Shown: positions 1 to 7,143 of the stretch, piece after piece
How the letters are laid out: the number at the start of each line of letters is the position of its first letter
Numbering within the stretch: the first letter of the stretch is position 1
Assembly (NCBI GenBank): GCA_958350755.1
Contig: CATWID010000057.1
Location: forward strand, 1-11,227
Length of the DNA stretch: 11,227 bases
Source: an uncultured Collinsella sp.
GTDB lineage: Bacteria; Actinomycetota; Coriobacteriia; Coriobacteriales; Coriobacteriaceae
Direction of reading: 5' to 3'
Program-made: the position numbers and the translations under genes
The notes under the pieces: generated by a model
Databases searched by the model: none
Told to the model about the DNA's origin: nothing
Seen by the model: only the letters and a program-made list of their open reading frames with translations

Positions 1-1
1 G

Positions 2-514
2 ATATCCCTGCTCGCGCTCATCTCGGTTGGAGGCATCGGCATCCTGCTTATCGGAATGAGCACGCTCATGAAAGCCGCCGCCCGCAGGAAAGCCAAGGCC
101 TGCACCGCTATGATCATGGGAACGGTCATTGACCACCGCTTTATGGGCGAAGGCAGAATGTATCCCGTTTTGGAGTACACCGTCGACGGCACGCGGTACC
201 ACGTGAGAAAACAATTCCGCGGCGTAAAGACCAAAAGCTTGTCGGGACTCCCCGTCCGCACGCAAAGCGCGGCGTACGAAGACGCCAAGGGCTGGTTGCA
301 CGTACAGACAGGACCCATCGCACGCCTAGATACTCTCGCAGAGCAGCTTTGGCCCCTCGGCAGCCAAATGACTGTGCACTACAACCCCAGCAGCCCAGAC
401 AAGAGCTATGTCGAGCGCCCTATCGTGGGCGACTTTGCCACGCTGATGTTTAACATCGCGGGTATCTTGCTCATCGCGCTGAGTATTTTGCTCTATGTTC
501 TTATCCAGCGCTAG
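2..514 (+). CDS. DUF3592-like membrane protein, 5' end outside window
   Basis: The frame is open to the left edge. In-frame codons 2-55, before the first ATG at 56, encode a hydrophobic stretch (ISLLALISVGGIGILLIG), so the true start lies upstream and the ATG at 56 is internal to a membrane helix. A short basic segment follows (KAAARRKAK). Next comes a soluble domain with the hallmarks of DUF3592: a GTVID strand, YPVLEYTVDGTRY, and near its end a VHYNPSSPDKSYV motif. A second hydrophobic helix (FNIAGILLIALSILLYVLI) lies just before the C terminus. The layout is therefore helix, domain, helix. The family has no known biochemical role. The next gene starts 63 bp downstream on the same strand, so the two may be co-transcribed. 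The fold-family call is from remembered consensus features. Confidence 0.75.
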   Translation: MSLLALISVGGIGILLIGMSTLMKAAARRKAKACTAMIMGTVIDHRFMGEGRMYPVLEYTVDGTRYHVRKQFRGVKTKSLSGLPVRTQSAAYEDAKGWLHVQTGPIARLDTLAEQLWPLGSQMTVHYNPSSPDKSYVERPIVGDFATLMFNIAGILLIALSILLYVLIQR

Positions 515-577
515 CTCAGACTGATACATCCCGCGCGCCGCGCGCCGTAATGACCGCCACGACACTAAGGATCAGCC

Positions 578-1711
578 ATGGCAACACTCTCCGAACAAGA
601 ACGTAAGCGCATCCAGCGATACTGCATCTGCCCCAAGGTTGCCGGGGCGGCGCTTGCCATGGCATTCGTGCTGCCTTTTTTGATCATTCCCTTCGAAATG
701 ATTGACGACATCGTCTTCCATCACGAAGGCTTCCAAGAAACGGGCATGATAGCCGCCCTGGTGCTCACCGCCGTCGAGCTCGTCATCTTCTGCTATTGCG
801 CGCTCGCACCGCGCTTTGGCATGCGCGGCAAGCAGTGGAAAGAAATGCAGCGCCGACTCGCCGTCGAGCAGTCCGAGAAAGACCGCTCGGCACAAATCGC
901 AAGTGTTATCGGTACGCAGGCCGCCGCGCGCCTGCTCAAGAACAGCGACAACGAGACCGCACGCAACCTGGGCGGCGCGGCAGAAGTCGCCGCTACCGTA
1001 GGCGCCGTCGCCACCGCGGCAGACGTGCTTGCCGAAAGCTTCGCCAACGCAAAGGCCATGGCAGAGGCCTGTGGCGTGCCTATCCCCCGTGCAAAAAAGT
1101 GGATCGTCGCGCTTGTGGCACTGCCCCTCGCAATCGTGTGCGGTGCCTATATCCCGCAGCTGGCGCAGGGAAACATCAAGATGCAACAGAACGCCGCGGC
1201 CGCGGCCGAGCAGATCGCCATCGCCCGCAAGACGCTAGAGCCCGCATGCGAGTACGTATCCGCCGATGACCCTTACGAGCGATATCAAGATTACGGCTAT
1301 CACGTCCGCGGCTACCTTCACGACGGCGACTCCGATACCCAGAAGACCTATACGTACCTGGATTTCGACAACAAGGGAACGCTCAAGGAAGTGAGTTACA
1401 TAGCAGAGATCGACCCCGACGCGAGCCTTGAGGACAACCTCGCCCGCATCGAGCTCGACTTGGACGAACTTTCCTCTGTCGTCCAAACCGTAGACGTCAA
1501 GACCGTGAGTCCCGAGCTCCTAGCACCGCAAAAGCTCCCCGAAGAGTTTAGGCAGGCTTTTTTGAACGGTTCGCTCTACGAGAGAATCTCCATCAGGACG
1601 AGTGACAACCCCATCAAAACGTACTATTCGTTTGACACGGATCCCGAGGATGAATTTGACGAGTACACCCATCCAAGCATCCGTATCACATTGATGGGCA
1701 AAACGAGCTAG
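578..1711 (+). CDS. Uncharacterised three-helix membrane protein
   Basis: I do not recognise this 377-residue protein. The ATG at 578 has a fair ribosome binding site (AAGGA at 567-571, 6-nt spacer). Hydrophobic helices are visible at about residues 21-42, 57-78 and 174-196. Between helices 2 and 3 is a long charged, then Ala-rich region (about 85-165), probably helical. After helix 3 comes an Ala-rich stretch (206-211) and an acidic C-terminal domain of about 160 residues rich in Asp, Glu and Tyr, with alternating beta-like segments such as YHVRGYLHDG and KTYTYLDFDN. No catalytic motif stands out. It follows the DUF3592-like gene by 63 bp and probably shares its transcript. It ends 6 bp before a perfect palindrome that separates it from the convergent ABC transporter gene. 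It may be an envelope protein with a large exposed C-terminal domain, but that is inference. Confidence 0.75.
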   Translation: MATLSEQERKRIQRYCICPKVAGAALAMAFVLPFLIIPFEMIDDIVFHHEGFQETGMIAALVLTAVELVIFCYCALAPRFGMRGKQWKEMQRRLAVEQSEKDRSAQIASVIGTQAAARLLKNSDNETARNLGGAAEVAATVGAVATAADVLAESFANAKAMAEACGVPIPRAKKWIVALVALPLAIVCGAYIPQLAQGNIKMQQNAAAAAEQIAIARKTLEPACEYVSADDPYERYQDYGYHVRGYLHDGDSDTQKTYTYLDFDNKGTLKEVSYIAEIDPDASLEDNLARIELDLDELSSVVQTVDVKTVSPELLAPQKLPEEFRQAFLNGSLYERISIRTSDNPIKTYYSFDTDPEDEFDEYTHPSIRITLMGKTS

Positions 1712-1717
1712 CCACCC

Positions 1718-1750
1718 AATGTGACAAAGGGACTGTCCCTTTGTCACATT
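1718..1750. repeat. Perfect palindrome, copy A of TGTGACAAAGGG family
   Basis: The sequence has 15-bp perfect arms (AATGTGACAAAGGGA and its inverse) around a 3-nt CTG loop. It sits between two convergent genes. The - strand ABC transporter stop codon (1749-1751) uses the last two bases of the palindrome. The same core recurs at 5183-5213 and 11150-11182. It would fold in RNA from either strand, so it could act as a two-way terminator or transcript 3'-end stabiliser, but neither side has a good U tract. This copy lacks the neighbouring GGGATGG hairpin found with the other two. Confidence 0.9.
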
Positions 1751-4700
1751 ATTCGGAGCGTAGGGCTTCCACAGGGTCTTTCTTGGATGCGCTGCGAGCC
1801 GGCAGCAGGCCGGCAACGACCGTCAGCAGCACCGAAATTACAATGAGCATCAGCGCGTCTTGAACGGGCAGGCTCATCAGGTTGGGCACCTGCTTGGCCG
1901 CAAGCGCCCAGGCATTAACCGGAAAGCTCACGGCCACCACGACGACAATGGCAAAGACGCCGGCAATGAGGCCTTCGATAAAGGTCTCGGCATTAAATAC
2001 GTTGGCCACGTTGCGCTTTGACGCGCCGATCGCGCGCAGGATGCCAATCTCCTTTTTGCGCTCCAGCACGCTGATGTAGGTGATGATGCCGATCATGATG
2101 GAGCTCACCACCAAACTGATACTCACGAATGCGATGAGCACCAAGCTGATAGTATTCACGATGTCGGTCACCGAGCCCATGATGATGCCCATGTAGTCGG
2201 TATACGAGATTGCCTGCTCATCGTGGCCAGCAGCTTTGACCTGCTTGTTGTACGCATCGATGTAATCGAGCACGCGCTCCTTGGCCTCAAAGTCGCGCGG
2301 GAAAATCTTGACCGAAATGGGGTCCGCCTCGTCCGCATAGCCCAACGTGGTCAGATTGTTATCGTAGGTGAGCTGCGACGCCTTGGCATAGCTCATCATG
2401 AGCGAACTCAGGTCCTCGGCGTCCATGTTGAAGTGTATGGCATTGGCAAAGGCGCTCGCATCCACACGCATAGCGCCCGCCAGGTTAGCAATACTCGACG
2501 ACACCTGCGTAGCCACCTGTCCCATGAGCCCCGCCGCGCCTGCTTTAAGCTGGGACGATACAGTTGTCGCAATCTGCTCGCTAATTGTCTGCATCACCTG
2601 ATCCATAGCCTGTTGCAGATACGGAGCCAGCTGCTTTTGCACATAGTCGGTCATCGCGTGCTGCAGGCGCTCTACCAGGGCATCGCCGCCGAGCGCTTTG
2701 AGCTGGGCCAGGATTTGCTGGGCTACCGCATCACTCTCAAGATACGTCGAGAACGCGGCGGCGAGCTTCGACGCGTCCTTAAGATCTTCGGGCGACAGCG
2801 CCTTAAACTGATCAGACTGCAAAAAGCCCTCAAACAGTTGGTTGGCAAGCGTTCCCACCTGCTGCATTTGCTCGGGCGTGAGCTCCAGACCGTCAAAGAT
2901 GCCCGAGAAATCTGGGGCCGGTGCTTTTGCCATGATGCTGCTGAAGTCGATGTCCTTGCCAACGCCCGAAAGGTCAATATCCAGGCCCGACAAATCGATG
3001 CCCGAAAGATCCATGCCACCGGCAGCACCCGAGAGTGCAGATGCATCGAACGAGAACGCGCTCTTCAACGCCGCCTCGTCCACACTGAACATGCTGCCCA
3101 GATCCACGCCCTGCTTGGCCTCGCCTTGCAGTTCGTCGAAAGACTTGCCCGTAAAGACATCCGTCTCGGGGTGGGCAAGTTGCTCCTGCACTATCTGTGA
3201 ATCGGCGGCGCGCTCCATAAGCTGGCGAGTCAGCGCGTGTGTATAGGCAATACCCGGAGACAACGCGCTCGCGTTGGCCATCTCGTTCGGTCGCACCACG
3301 CCCACAATACGCACGTCAATACCGTCGGCAACCTTGGCCGTCATAAAGTCGGCATCGCCAGACATGTCGGTCCACATGCCGGTCTCTTCGTTTTTGCGAT
3401 AGGCATCGGCCGGCGACAACACTTTAAACGCCGTGGACAGCGCGTCGTCGTAGGTAAAGTCGCTGCCGGTCTCGGGCGTCTCGACCTTGCCGTCGGCCGT
3501 CATGGCGCTGTTTACCAGATCGTTGAGCTCATCGATATCCAGCGCACCGATGCTGTAGAGCGTGTAGTCGCCCACCGTGCCGCGGCTCGAAAGCACCATT
3601 ACGGCTTCGTTAGCAGACGTAGGCCAATGGCCGGCGACGACATCGTACTGGCTGTCGAGCAGGCTCTGGTCGTCAATCATCTCGTTAAAGACCGAGGTTC
3701 CCATGGATTCCATGCTCACCGTCGCCGCCGAACTCGCGCCGCCGCTCATGGCCTCGGTCATAGCGTTGGGCACCAGCCGGACAGGCTTCTCATCGCCCTT
3801 GCCCGCACGATAGACAACCGGCGTCACGCCATAGCCGTACTGGATGGCATTGACCTCTTTATCGATGCCGTCGCCACCGGCATCGAGCCATGCCTTAAAG
3901 CTCGTCATGTCGTTGGACTTAACGCTCGCAAACATATCCTTTACGGCCGTGACCACAGGAATCTTATCGGTTCCCCGAGCCTTGCCGTCAGTGCTGCCGT
4001 CGGACGAGCCCTCGTTCTTGGACGTATCGTCATCCGTGGTCCCCTGTCCGCCCATCATGGACGACAGGTCGTAATCCTGCTTGGAAATCGTCAGCGGGTA
4101 GCTCGAGAGCGTATCCTCCTCGACCTTTTTGATGTAGCCGTTTACGCCGTTGGAGAGCGCCAGAATCGCCGCGATACCGATGATGCCGATCGAACCAGCA
4201 AAGGCCGTCATAGCCGTACGGCCCTTCTTGGTCAAAAGGTTTCGCGCCGAAAGCCCCAGCGCCGTCACAAAGCTCATCGAGGTTTTGCGCGTAGGCTTAG
4301 CCTCGCGACGCGCGGCATTGGCAACATCAAAGGGATCGGAATCGTCGGTGATCTTGCCGTCCGCCAGGTTGACGATGCGCGTGGCGTACTGGTACGCCAG
4401 CTCGGGATTGTGCGTGACCATGATGACCAGACGGTCGCGCGCAACGTCCTTGAGCAAATCCATGACCTGCACGGATGTCGTTGAGTCTAAGGCGCCGGTC
4501 GGCTCGTCAGCCAGCACAATCTCGGGATCGTTGATCAGGGCGCGGGCAATAGCCACGCGCTGCATCTGGCCGCCCGATAGCTGGCTCGGGCGCTTGTTAA
4601 CGTGCTCGCCCAGACCGACTGCCTCAAGCGCCTTGCGTGCACGCTGGCGGCGCTCGGCATGCCCCACGCCCGTGAGCGTAAGCGCCAATTCCACGTTTTC

Positions 4701-5003
4701 CAAAATGGTCTGATGCGGAATGAGGTTGTAGCTCTGAAACACAAAGCCAATGCGATTGTTTCTGTAGGCATCCCAATCGCGGTCGCTGAAGTCCTTGGTC
4801 GAGATGCCATCGATCAACAGGTCGCCGGAATCGAAATGGTCGAGTCCACCAATGACGTTGAGCATCGTAGTTTTACCCGAACCCGAGGGACCCAGGATGG
4901 CTACAAACTCGTTATCGCGAAAAGACAGGCTTACGCTGTCGAGCGCTACCTGCGTAAACGACTGCGTAACGTACCTTTTGCAAATATCTCTGAGATCCAG
5001 CAT
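1749..5003 (-). CDS. ABC transporter, fused ATPase-FtsX permease (MacB-like)
   Basis: This 1084-residue protein joins an ABC ATPase to an FtsX/MacB-type permease. ATPase motifs are Walker A GPSGSGKT (38-45), Q-loop VFQSYNL, signature LSGGQ (142-146), Walker B VLADEP with catalytic Glu, and switch His198. A first membrane helix follows at about 265-287. Then comes a Gly/Ser/Asp-rich linker and an extracytoplasmic region of roughly 650 residues, containing a short DLSG repeat (about 663-690) and a long Gln/Ala-rich helical segment (about 705-870). Three more helices lie at about 946-970, 1008-1030 and 1047-1067, with the FtsX signature ERKKEIGILRAIGASK between the first two. The family couples ATP hydrolysis to work on substrates outside the membrane, such as peptide efflux or envelope signalling. 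The substrate here is unknown. Start choice: GAGAGAGG (5013-5020) is 9 nt from the ATG at 5003, whereas the TTG at 5012 directly abuts it. Confidence 0.93.
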   Translation of the reverse strand: MLDLRDICKRYVTQSFTQVALDSVSLSFRDNEFVAILGPSGSGKTTMLNVIGGLDHFDSGDLLIDGISTKDFSDRDWDAYRNNRIGFVFQSYNLIPHQTILENVELALTLTGVGHAERRQRARKALEAVGLGEHVNKRPSQLSGGQMQRVAIARALINDPEIVLADEPTGALDSTTSVQVMDLLKDVARDRLVIMVTHNPELAYQYATRIVNLADGKITDDSDPFDVANAARREAKPTRKTSMSFVTALGLSARNLLTKKGRTAMTAFAGSIGIIGIAAILALSNGVNGYIKKVEEDTLSSYPLTISKQDYDLSSMMGGQGTTDDDTSKNEGSSDGSTDGKARGTDKIPVVTAVKDMFASVKSNDMTSFKAWLDAGGDGIDKEVNAIQYGYGVTPVVYRAGKGDEKPVRLVPNAMTEAMSGGASSAATVSMESMGTSVFNEMIDDQSLLDSQYDVVAGHWPTSANEAVMVLSSRGTVGDYTLYSIGALDIDELNDLVNSAMTADGKVETPETGSDFTYDDALSTAFKVLSPADAYRKNEETGMWTDMSGDADFMTAKVADGIDVRIVGVVRPNEMANASALSPGIAYTHALTRQLMERAADSQIVQEQLAHPETDVFTGKSFDELQGEAKQGVDLGSMFSVDEAALKSAFSFDASALSGAAGGMDLSGIDLSGLDIDLSGVGKDIDFSSIMAKAPAPDFSGIFDGLELTPEQMQQVGTLANQLFEGFLQSDQFKALSPEDLKDASKLAAAFSTYLESDAVAQQILAQLKALGGDALVERLQHAMTDYVQKQLAPYLQQAMDQVMQTISEQIATTVSSQLKAGAAGLMGQVATQVSSSIANLAGAMRVDASAFANAIHFNMDAEDLSSLMMSYAKASQLTYDNNLTTLGYADEADPISVKIFPRDFEAKERVLDYIDAYNKQVKAAGHDEQAISYTDYMGIIMGSVTDIVNTISLVLIAFVSISLVVSSIMIGIITYISVLERKKEIGILRAIGASKRNVANVFNAETFIEGLIAGVFAIVVVVAVSFPVNAWALAAKQVPNLMSLPVQDALMLIVISVLLTVVAGLLPARSASKKDPVEALRSE

Positions 5004-5012
5004 GGACGGCAA

Positions 5013-5020
5013 CCTCTCTC
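5013..5020 (-). promoter_or_regulatory. Ribosome binding site deciding the ABC transporter start
   Basis: On the - strand this reads GAGAGAGG, 9 nt before the ATG at 5003. An in-frame TTG at 5012 lies immediately next to it with no spacer, so the ATG is the better start. Just upstream, 5023-5040 can fold into a 7-bp all-GC stem with a 4-nt loop (GCGGGCG, AGCG, CGCCCGC), which could influence access to this site. Confidence 0.6.
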
Positions 5021-5125
5021 GCGCGGGCGCGCTCGCCCGCTCCCCCGCCGTTCACGTTCGGCGCGCTTGTCCTACTCTATCCTCATTTTTGGCCGATACC
5101 AGTGAGGAATGTAACGAACCGCGCC

Positions 5126-5167
5126 AAAAAACGAACGGGACAGCACGCCGCATGGCGCACCATCCCG
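5126..5167 (-). terminator. Intrinsic terminator after the CoA-disulfide reductase gene
   Basis: Read on the - strand, CGGGATGGTGCGCC (5167-5154), loop ATGC and GGCGTGCTGTCCCG (5149-5136) form a 14-pair stem with four G-U pairs, followed by TTCG and a run of six T. On the + strand the four wobbles become C-A mismatches, so the hairpin is built for - strand RNA. That fits termination of the reductase gene that ends at 5225. It is part of the 83-bp composite repeat. Confidence 0.75.
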
Positions 5168-5213
5168 CATATAACATCCCCGATGTGACAAAGAGGCTGT
5201 CACTTTGTCACAT
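5131..5213 (-). repeat. 83-bp two-hairpin composite repeat, copy B
   Basis: This element aligns without gaps to 11099-11181, with 12 differences in 83 positions by my count. On the - strand it consists of a TGTGACAAAG palindrome (11-bp perfect outer arms, 5183-5193 and 5203-5213), a short spacer containing GATGTTATATGCG, then the GGGATGG terminator-like hairpin. The inner part of the palindrome has diverged from copies A and C (AAAGAGGCTGTCAC in place of AAAGGGACTGTCCC). It lies between the end of the reductase gene and the start of the ABC transporter gene. The rest of the 5004-5224 gap shows no gene, and I could not settle on a promoter for the transporter. Confidence 0.85.
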
Positions 5214-5224
5214 TCCAATGCGCG

Positions 5225-6916
5225 CTACTTTTCGAGCCCGCACGGCATAACGTTAGCGCTGCCGCGGCGAGCCTCAGTCACGGCTGCAAAGAAGCGATAG
5301 CCGCCCGAGAAGTTAAAGCACTCAAAGCCATGCTGCGCCAAAATGCGGCAAGCAATGTAGCTGCGAATGCCGCTCTGGCAAATTACGTAGACCGGCTTGG
5401 CCCGGTCGAGCTCGCCCAGGCGATTGCGCAGATCATCGACGGGAATGTTTACGAAACCATCGATATGCCCGCGCTCATACTCCCCTTCCGTACGAACATC
5501 GAGCAGCTGCACGCTGCCATCGCGTGGCAAGTTGGGCTCATCCTCCCAATGCCACTGCGCCAGTATGCCGCGATTGAGGTTCTCGATCATAAAGCCCGCC
5601 ATATTGACGGGATCCTTCGCCGATGAGTACGGCGGCGCGTATGCTAGGTCCAAATCCTTAAGCCTATCGCCGCGCATGCCTGCCTGGATGGCAGTCGCCA
5701 GAACGTCGATACACTTGTCCACACCATCGATGCCCACGATTTGCGCACCCAGCAGGCGCAATCCCTGCTTCTCGAAGATAACCTTCATGGTCATGGGCGT
5801 TGCACCCGGATAATAACCCGCATGCGAACCGGGCGACAGGACCACGCTGTCGCAGTCAATTCCCGCCGCGTGTGCTGCCTTTTCGGATAGTCCCGTGCTT
5901 GCCGCCGTCAAGTCGAATACCTTGATAATCGATGAGCCCAACGATCCGCGGTAGCAGCTGTCCATGCCGGCTATGACATCGGCAACGACACGCCCCTGCT
6001 TGTTGGCGGGGCCGGCGAGCGAAATGACCGCGTCCTCGCCGGTCACCTGATGCGTGACCTGCGCGGCATCGCCCACGGCATACACGTCGGCAGCAGAGGT
6101 CTCCATGCGGTCGTTGACCACAATAGCCCCCTTGATGCCCAGTTCGAGCCCCGCCTCTTGCGCCAGATGGCTCTCAGGTGCCACGCCAATGGCAAGCAGC
6201 ACCATATCGGCTCCGATAGGGTCATCGCCCGCAACATGGGTGACAACGCGGCCATCAACTTCCTCAAAACCTGTCACATCGGCCTTGAGGCGCAGATCAA
6301 TACCGTGCTCACGCACCTCGGTATGCAAAAGGGTCGCCATGTCGTAATCCAGGTTGTTCATAAGCTGGACGGGACGCTGCAGAAGGGTCACCTGGAGCCC
6401 TAGCTCGCACAGATTCTCCGCCGTCTCGACGCCAATGAAGCCGCCGCCGATCACGACGGCACTGCTCGGTCGCCGCTCTCGAACATAGCTGTGAATACGC
6501 AGCGTGTCCTCAACGGTGCGTAGGCTAAAGATTTTATCCGAGTCGATGCCCGGCAACGCAGGGCGAATCGGCTTTGCACCCGGCGACAGGATGAGCTTGT
6601 CATACGTCTCGACAAATTCCTCGCCCGTCAGCATATTGCGAACCTCGACCGTATGCGAATCGGGATGGATGGCAAACACCTCGTGACTCGTCTTGACCGC
6701 AATGCGAAAGCGATCCCAAAAGCCCTTGGGAGACTGCAGCGTCAATGCGCTCTCTTCTTCTATCACGCCGCCAATGTAGTACGGAAGCCCACAGTTGGCA
6801 TACGATACAAAACCCGTGCGCTCAAAGATGACAATTTGGGCCTGCTCGTCGAGTCTGCGCAAACGTGCCGCCGCCGATGCGCCGCCCGCGACGCCTCCAA
6901 CGATAACCACCTTCAT
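5225..6916 (-). CDS. CoA-disulfide reductase/rhodanese fusion (FAD-dependent)
   Basis: This 563-residue cytoplasmic flavoprotein fuses a pyridine nucleotide-disulfide reductase to a rhodanese domain, the CoADR-RHD architecture. Visible features are the FAD-binding VGGVAGGASAAARLRR at the N terminus, the redox Cys42 in SYANCGLPYYIGG (single Cys, as in CoA-disulfide reductases and related NADH oxidases), and the NAD(P)H-binding VVIGGGFIGVETAENL (about 154-169). A second FAD motif is VYAVGDAAQ (about 278-286). Conserved tyrosines lie in GYYPGA and YAPPYSSAKDPVN. The C-terminal rhodanese domain (about 455-550) has LLDVRTEGEYERGHI and catalytic Cys513 in CQSGIRS. Known relatives reduce CoA disulfide, CoA persulfide or polysulfide with NAD(P)H; which applies here cannot be read from sequence. 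The ATG at 6916 is preferred over a TTG at 6922 because AGGTGG (6927-6932) gives a 10-nt spacer. Its ATG overlaps the stop of the rhodanese fragment upstream (ATGA). Confidence 0.92.
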   Translation of the reverse strand: MKVVIVGGVAGGASAAARLRRLDEQAQIVIFERTGFVSYANCGLPYYIGGVIEEESALTLQSPKGFWDRFRIAVKTSHEVFAIHPDSHTVEVRNMLTGEEFVETYDKLILSPGAKPIRPALPGIDSDKIFSLRTVEDTLRIHSYVRERRPSSAVVIGGGFIGVETAENLCELGLQVTLLQRPVQLMNNLDYDMATLLHTEVREHGIDLRLKADVTGFEEVDGRVVTHVAGDDPIGADMVLLAIGVAPESHLAQEAGLELGIKGAIVVNDRMETSAADVYAVGDAAQVTHQVTGEDAVISLAGPANKQGRVVADVIAGMDSCYRGSLGSSIIKVFDLTAASTGLSEKAAHAAGIDCDSVVLSPGSHAGYYPGATPMTMKVIFEKQGLRLLGAQIVGIDGVDKCIDVLATAIQAGMRGDRLKDLDLAYAPPYSSAKDPVNMAGFMIENLNRGILAQWHWEDEPNLPRDGSVQLLDVRTEGEYERGHIDGFVNIPVDDLRNRLGELDRAKPVYVICQSGIRSYIACRILAQHGFECFNFSGGYRFFAAVTEARRGSANVMPCGLEK

Positions 6917-7071
6917 AGCCAACGCACCACCTTTCCCGTGTAGCCGCTTATGCCGCCGATATTCTTGACACTGCCATACCCAGAACGCTTAAGAAAACTC
7001 ACAGCTTGGTTGCTTCGCGCACCGCTCAGGCAATGCACGAAAAGCTGCGTGCCCTTTCGACGTATACCCAT
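6913..7071 (-). CDS. 52-aa rhodanese C-terminal fragment, possibly pseudogene
   Basis: A short reading frame from ATG at 7071 to TGA at 6915-6913 encodes a peptide containing LFVHCLSGARSNQAVSFLK and ending SVKNIGGISGYTGKVVRWL. This is the C-terminal half of a single rhodanese domain, including the catalytic loop C14-L-S-G-A-R-S20 and the usual N-x-x-GG-x-x-x-[YW] ending. The N-terminal half of a normal domain of about 100 residues (the LxDVR strand region) is missing. An in-frame TGA lies upstream, and the thioredoxin gene terminator ends only 18 bp before the ATG. A weak GGGG sits 7 nt from the ATG. The stop overlaps the start of the reductase gene as ATGA, which suggests translational coupling. 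It could be a decayed remnant of a full gene or a working microprotein. The domain identity is clear to me; the functional state is not. Confidence 0.72.
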   Translation of the reverse strand: MGIRRKGTQLFVHCLSGARSNQAVSFLKRSGYGSVKNIGGISGYTGKVVRWL

Positions 7072-7089
7072 GATGCTACCCCGAAGCAG

Positions 7090-7118
7090 AAAAAAAGAGT
7101 CGCTGTTTCCAGCGACTC
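7090..7118 (-). terminator. Intrinsic terminator after the TlpA-like gene
   Basis: On the - strand, GAGTCGCTG, a GAAA tetraloop and CAGCGACTC form a perfect 9-bp stem followed directly by seven T residues (7096-7090). It begins 25 bp past the stop codon of the thioredoxin-like gene. It is the best textbook terminator in the window and should separate the upstream redox operon from the rhodanese/reductase pair. Confidence 0.92.
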
Positions 7119-7143
7119 CCCTTCAGTTGCCTGTCCCACGAAT

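Noticed and set aside
529..547. GC-rich CGCGCGCCGCGCGCC in the gap before the 377-residue gene, as a hairpin terminator
   Set aside because: Short, repetitive, no U tract, and both flanking genes read in the same direction at 63-bp spacing.
572..1186. - strand open frame of 204 codons
   Set aside because: It is antisense to the unrecognised membrane protein gene, Cys/His-rich without ordered motifs, and lacks a ribosome binding site.
2223..3200. Long + strand open frame of 325 codons, and another of 415 codons at 3237-4484
   Set aside because: Both lie opposite the ABC transporter gene, are Arg/His-rich as expected for antisense frames of GC-rich DNA, and show no domain or ribosome binding site.
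5004..5012. TTG start at 5012 for the ABC transporter
   Set aside because: It directly abuts the GAGAGAGG ribosome binding site; the ATG at 5003 has proper 9-nt spacing.
6965..6970. TTGACA on the + strand as a -35 promoter element
   Set aside because: No -10 match follows at normal spacing and no + strand gene lies downstream; the bases are part of the rhodanese fragment.
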